From Bostrychus sinensis (lineage: Eukaryota > Chordata > Actinopteri > Gobiiformes > Eleotridae), in the NCBI GenBank assembly GCA_020698575.1, contig CM036244.1, forward strand, positions 32,152,034 through 32,216,033: a DNA stretch of 64,000 nt. The letters are read 5' to 3'. Positions 60,140 to 64,000 of the stretch are shown here, in pieces. The first letter of the stretch is position 1; each line of letters starts with the position of its first letter. A program made the position numbers and the translations under genes. The notes below the pieces were generated by a model that was given only the letters and a program-made list of their open reading frames with translations, did not search any database and had not been told where the DNA came from.

Positions 60140-60345
60140 CAGATCAGCTAAACCGTGCGCTCCTCCCCTACCTGCAGCTCGCCGCTTCCAACCCGATCTA
60201 TCACGCACCCCGTGGCCTAAATGAGCATTTTCATTAGCTTAATTTAGATGAGACGCAATCTAAATGATCCCCGAGAGGAAAGTGGGTCACCAAAGCGCTG
60301 CACAATACAGATGTAAGAGAAGACGAACAATTAAACACATTTTAG
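60140..60345. promoter_or_regulatory. candidate conserved enhancer block
   Basis: A repeat-free segment with 'gcattttcattagcttaatt', 'tagatgagacgcaatc' and 'agcgctgcac' words and raised CpG. Its texture resembles the block at 36840-37560. Inference only. Confidence 0.35.
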
Positions 60346-60460
60346 GCTCAGATAACAATGGTGTGTAAAAATAGATGGCGCAGTTGCTATAAGTCATACC
60401 TTTGTCCTTGTTTTGTGTTGTGTAGTTATGCTGTTTGTTCTCCCTCCAGGGCTTTGACTG

Positions 60461-61080
60461 CTCTTACTTCAAGTTATAAATGTAGAATGTAGTATTTTTG
60501 TAACATCCAAAGCAGCTTTTTTGTCATGTTCAAAGTCGTGCGTGTGCTAGAAGGCCAAACTTAAAAAGTGGCTTGCAAAAAGGTTTGTCATTTTCTTTTA
60601 TTCTAGTGATGCGATGCTACTCTTGCTTCAAGTTATAAATGTTAAATGTTGTATTTTTGTGACATGCAAGCGGCTTTTTTGTCAAAGTTTTGTCTGTGCT
60701 AGGAGACCAAACTAAAAGAGGCTTCCAAAAACAGGTTTTTATTTTAGCTTAAAATACCTAAATCTGAGCAGACAGAGTGAATATGATTCATAATAAACAG
60801 ATAATGGTAATAGGTACAGTGCTTGGTGTATGGTATCAAGAAGCTACTCTTTCTTTAAGTTATAAATGTAGAATGTAGTATTTTTGTGACATGCATGCAA
60901 CTTTACATAATAATGGTCAAAATAGTGTGTGTGCTTGCAAATCTATCTAAACCTGAGAGGACAGACCAAATCAGAATATATTAGAAACTTATATATTTGA
61001 TATCCGTAATTGCAGCTTGCATTCTTCTAAGTTATAAAAATAGAATGCAGGGTTTTTTGTAACATCTAAGCAGCTTTTTG
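60461..61080. repeat. diverged tandem array, ~160-225-bp spacing, four clear copies
   Basis: The module 'cttcaagttataaatgtaga' followed by 'gtagtatttttgtaacat', a 'caagcagc' word and 'ttttttgtca' starts at about 60461, 60619, 60845 and 61021. A partial fifth start ('gctcttgcttataaataat') is at about 61423. Downstream words such as 'gtgctaggagaccaaact' also recur. Spacing varies from 158 to 226. Confidence 0.75.
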
Positions 61081-61446
61081 TCATCATTCAAATTGTTATG
61101 TGTGTAGGCAGGCTAGCACTTTATTTGTGCTGTCTATGATGATTGTGGTTGTCCAAGTTGATAAAATTATATTATCTACATTTAAAAGGAAAAAGCAAAT
61201 AGGATTTAAATTGCACACAATAATAATACCAGCCAAGCATGCAGCTTGGAAAACAGTTTTTCATTTTCATTGTCTTTGAGGTGTTTTGAAAGGTTGTGTT
61301 GGTGATTAGCTTATTAATATCTCAATTTGAAAGGAATGATCAAATAGTATTTTATAATAAACAGATGCATTGTAATGGTAATAATAATTATTGTCCCGCT
61401 TGCAGCTAAAAATTCTAGCTCTGCTCTTGCTTATAAATAATTACAC

Positions 61447-61550
61447 AGAAAATGTGGGGGGTGCACAGTGGCAAAGTGGTTAGCACTTTTGCCTCACAGA
61501 AAGAAGGTCCTGGGTTAAAATCCAGGAACATGTGGGGTATACCTTACCTT
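61447..61550 (+). repeat. SINE tRNA-like head, sense
   Basis: 'gggtgcacagtggcaaagtg', 'gttagcacttttgcctcaca' and 'ggtcctgggttaaaatcc' are the A-box to B-box region of the fish family-A SINE. It breaks off at a 27-T run (61561-61587). It is not a functional tRNA gene: the acceptor stem and anticodon arm do not close. Confidence 0.7.
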
Positions 61551-61661
61551 TTCTTTTTGCTTTTTTTTTTTTTTTTTTTTTTTTTTTGCTTTTTTGCTTT
61601 TTGTTATACCATGAGTAACCCTCACTCATATGTGTTAATAATTCTTCAGACCCTTCTTCAA

Positions 61662-61686
61662 AATAATAATAATAATAATAATAATA

Positions 61687-61729
<43 letters not shown>
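61662..61729. repeat. (AAT)n microsatellite, ~68 bp
   Basis: One interruption ('aatataat') near the middle. Confidence 0.95.
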
Positions 61730-61730
61730 C

Positions 61731-62147
61731 CTGCCTGCCTTAAAATATTAATGTAATATAAAAATGCAACTATAAGCTGCTATTATTTTTAAATACAGTA
61801 TTTTACTATACATTTTATACTCAAATAAACTTAAAAAACAAATCAATAATTAAATATAAAAATAATTAATTATCTTAAACTCATTAAAATTACAACAAAG
61901 AAATATTACAGTTAATTCAATAACTCTTCTTTTAAAACAACTTATTAAACCTAAAAATATATAACAAAATATAATATTCAAATATGTTTTTTTAATCAGT
62001 CATACCTTTCAATAATTTAATATGAAAAGACCACAAATATTTTCTTCTATCTAAACTTTGAAATAAATTCTGAAATATTAATACGTACCCCCTGCACTGT
62101 GATTGCACACCCCTAGGGGTCCCTGTAACCCTGTTTGGGAAACACTG
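61731..62147. mobile_element. hAT-type element, uninterrupted paralogue of 58910-59621
   Basis: It runs from 'cctgcctgccttaaaatatt' to the family end 'acccctaggggtccctgtaa' plus 'gtttgggaaacactg'. It lacks the MITE present in the other copy, having 'attatcttaaactcatt' at that place. Confidence 0.7.
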
Positions 62148-62464
62148 TATTATGTCCTAGATGATTAGGCAGTGATGAGACCAAAGTTATGTTGATGACA
62201 AGATTGTAAAAATGTAACTGCAAAAAAAAAAAAAGAAGAAGGTTGCTAACAAAGATGAGCAGAAAGAATGAATAAAAGTTAAACATAAATAAAATATAAT
62301 ATTAATGTTACGTTTGCAGCCCGTGCTTTTTATTCTTATTATTTTATTCAGTCTTTACAGAACTTACCAATGCATTGGTATACTCATTTATTCATAGGCT
62401 TCACAGTGCACACATCACAAGGCCGAACACTGCCATTGTATTACCAAGGATATAAAGAAGCAAG

Positions 62465-63933
62465 CATACTATGGAGGAACGTGAGAGCCATGCGAAAAGG
62501 AATAATGCTTTCATTAAAAGAGTTTGTAAAAGAGCCTTTAATAAATGGATTCGGCTAAACGGAATGATCCACTTCCGGTCACAGCTTGTAGGCGAACAGC
62601 TGGACAAGGGCAGCTTCAAAAAACATATTTATGTCGTACACATCACAAAATAAAATCACCAGACTAACTGCTGCATTGGACTAACGTGGTTTTATCCTTC
62701 AAACAAGGGTTTTAGCATTTGTGTGTTAAATATTTCACTAGTCGCTGAGCGCGGAGGCGGGATATTGTTGTCAATTAACTAAAGCCGTCACCCGGCACAC
62801 TTTATTTCAGCAGATATAAAACACACAGCAAGTTAAATTACGTGATACATAATCACAAACAACACAACTGCCCCTTTTAGCACAGTCTTAATTTATTATA
62901 CACCTATTAAGGCACTTTGACGTATTTATTAATTTCTACACTCTGAGGCTACAACCGTTGTTTAGAAGCCACTTTCACAGCTCTTCTGTGGCGTTTTCAG
63001 ATGTTTTTGTGCACACTGTGGCTGTTTTTGGTCGCATACTTTAGTGAAATGTTCCTGTGTGTTTTATATCTGCTGAAATAAAGTGCGCCAGGTGATGGCT
63101 TTAGTTAATTGACACAACAATATCCCGCATCTGCACTCAGCGTACAAATGCTAAAACCCTTGTTTGAAAGATAAAACTGTGTTAGTCCATTGCAGCGTTA
63201 GTTTGGTGATTTTATTTTGTGATGTGTAAGACATAAATATGTTTTTTGAAGCTGCCCTTGTCCGGCTGCTCGCTTACAAGCTGTGACAGGAAGTGCATCA
63301 TTGAGTTTAGCCGAATGCAGAAGTAGTTAGCAGCTTAACCCCTGTTGTCACCGGGCCGGCTAAGGATGACGAGCAAATTGTCTGGCCAATCAGAGCGCGT
63401 GTAGCTCTGACCAATCACAGAGCTCGTTACATCGCTTTGCTTTTTATTTTATTTAACTTTAGTCAGGAGGACCAGGAATGCCACGGAAAAGCTAAAAGGA
63501 GAAGCTAATCGGAGAAGCTAATACGTTTTGCAAATGCTTTTTCGAAAAGGTTTTGTAAATACATTTAGAAATCGGTTTCCTAAATGGATTAATGAATAAC
63601 GCTATTAATCCTTCTTTTATTAAAACCATTTAGTAATCCATTTATTAAATCCTCTTTTAAAAAGTCATTTAATAAAACCATTTAGTAATCCGTTTATTAA
63701 AGGCTCTTTTAAAAACTCTTTTAATAAAAGCATTTAGTAATCCAATTATTAAATGCTCTTTTAAACACTCTTTTAATAAAACTATTTGGTAATCTATTTA
63801 TTAAATGCTCTTTTAAAAACTCTTTTAATAAAAGCATTTAGTAATCCATTTATTAAAGGTTCTTTTAAAAACTCTTTTAATAAAAGCATTATTCCTTTTC
63901 GCGTGGCGCTCACGGGCCTCCATAGCATACCAG
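62465..63933. mobile_element. large fold-back element with ~365-bp arms
   Basis: The left arm (about 62465-62828) is matched in reverse by an outer right arm (63846-63933, 'ttccttttcgcgtggcgctc') and an inner right arm (63057-63320, from 'gttttatatctgctgaaata' to 'gagtttagccgaatgc'). The loop is about 228 bases. The right arm additionally contains a 280-base segment (63320-63600) and a tandem array (63610-63895). No transposase is coded. The target duplication could not be fixed. Confidence 0.8.
63610..63895. repeat. 52-bp tandem repeat in the right arm of the fold-back element
   Basis: The word 'tttagtaatcc' or a one-base variant recurs with its gtaat core at 63633, 63684, 63737, 63789 and 63841, that is every 51-53 bases, giving about six units of 'tttattaaaggctcttttaa' + 'aaactcttttaataaaag' type. 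The left arm has one unit (about 62506-62560). Confidence 0.92.
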
Positions 63934-64000
63934 AGTTTTGTTCAAAAGGAAAAAGAAAATTGATTCTAATTCAAAGCTTGCTTTTTTGAACCATAAAGTA

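Larger units (their letters stand above)
33800..64000 (+). other. kirrel3: 5' part of the intron after Ig domain 1 (at least 30.2 kb)
   Basis: The intron starts at the gtaaga donor and runs past the window end. No Ig2-like coding segment was recognised. Repeat-free stretches where I see nothing nameable are 33840-34390, 36030-36840, 40240-41180, 41480-42680, 43820-44800, 45090-45770, 46520-47520, 47900-49180, 49970-50770, 52630-53090, 54000-56320, 56810-58020 and 59780-60460. Minor dispersed-repeat scraps occur at 56730-56800 and 57755-57860. Confidence 0.75.

Noticed and set aside
61447..61550. Possible tRNA gene
   Set aside because: A- and B-box-like words are present but the arms do not fold into a cloverleaf and the rest matches a SINE head.
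63610..63895. CRISPR-like array
   Set aside because: The units are contiguous 52-base tandem copies with no unique spacers, in a vertebrate transposon arm.
33800..64000. Further KIRREL3 exons (Ig2 onward)
   Set aside because: No translated segment with the expected Pro-rich linker and Ig2 landmarks was seen on the plus strand; reported as absent rather than guessed.

Overview
The window looks like teleost fish nuclear DNA. It is AT-rich and carries fish-type hAT, Tc1/mariner and TTAA-target MITEs, tRNA-derived SINE fragments, LINE 3' ends and many microsatellites. Only two exons of a host gene can be supported. Both are on the + strand and belong to a KIRREL3 (NEPH2)-like immunoglobulin-superfamily adhesion receptor. 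Exon 9142-9291 and exon 33650-33799 are each exactly 150 nt with phase-1 borders. Spliced together they encode the whole first Ig domain of about 100 residues. The rest is the tail of the upstream intron (1-9141), the intron splitting Ig1 (9292-33649) and the start of the next intron (33800-64000, no further exon recognised).

Layout. 1-9141: degenerate ~169-bp repeat, SINE bodies, a Tc1-like remnant with a transposase C-terminus, and a 1.5-kb hAT-like element ending just before the first exon. 9292-33649: an 11-bp-period minisatellite at 11.7-12.5 kb whose motif recurs inside two hAT-type elements at 13.4 and 14.6 kb; a nested Tc1-MITE/hAT/hAT/MITE mosaic at 19.4-21.2 kb; a TTAA-flanked DNA transposon at 22.4-23.4 kb that kept a promoter-like 5' region and one coding exon; a LINE fragment at 27.2-27.8 kb; and several low-repeat, homeobox-motif-rich stretches that are candidate conserved enhancers. 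33800-64000: hAT elements at 34.4, 37.7 (with a MULE-like MITE nested inside), 43.1, 51.9, 58.0, 58.9 and 61.7 kb; a LINE fragment split by another element at 50.9-51.9 kb; a diverged tandem array at 60.5-61.1 kb; and a large fold-back element at 62.5-63.9 kb with a 52-bp tandem amplification in one arm only.

No second host gene, tRNA gene, rRNA, CRISPR or bacterial-type operon was found. The biology is one neuronal/podocyte adhesion gene with very large introns that accumulated layered transposons. Exact target-site duplications in the sequence allow insertion order to be read in several places. All calls are from direct reading; family names for repeats rest on terminal motifs and target-site duplications and have not been checked against a repeat library.
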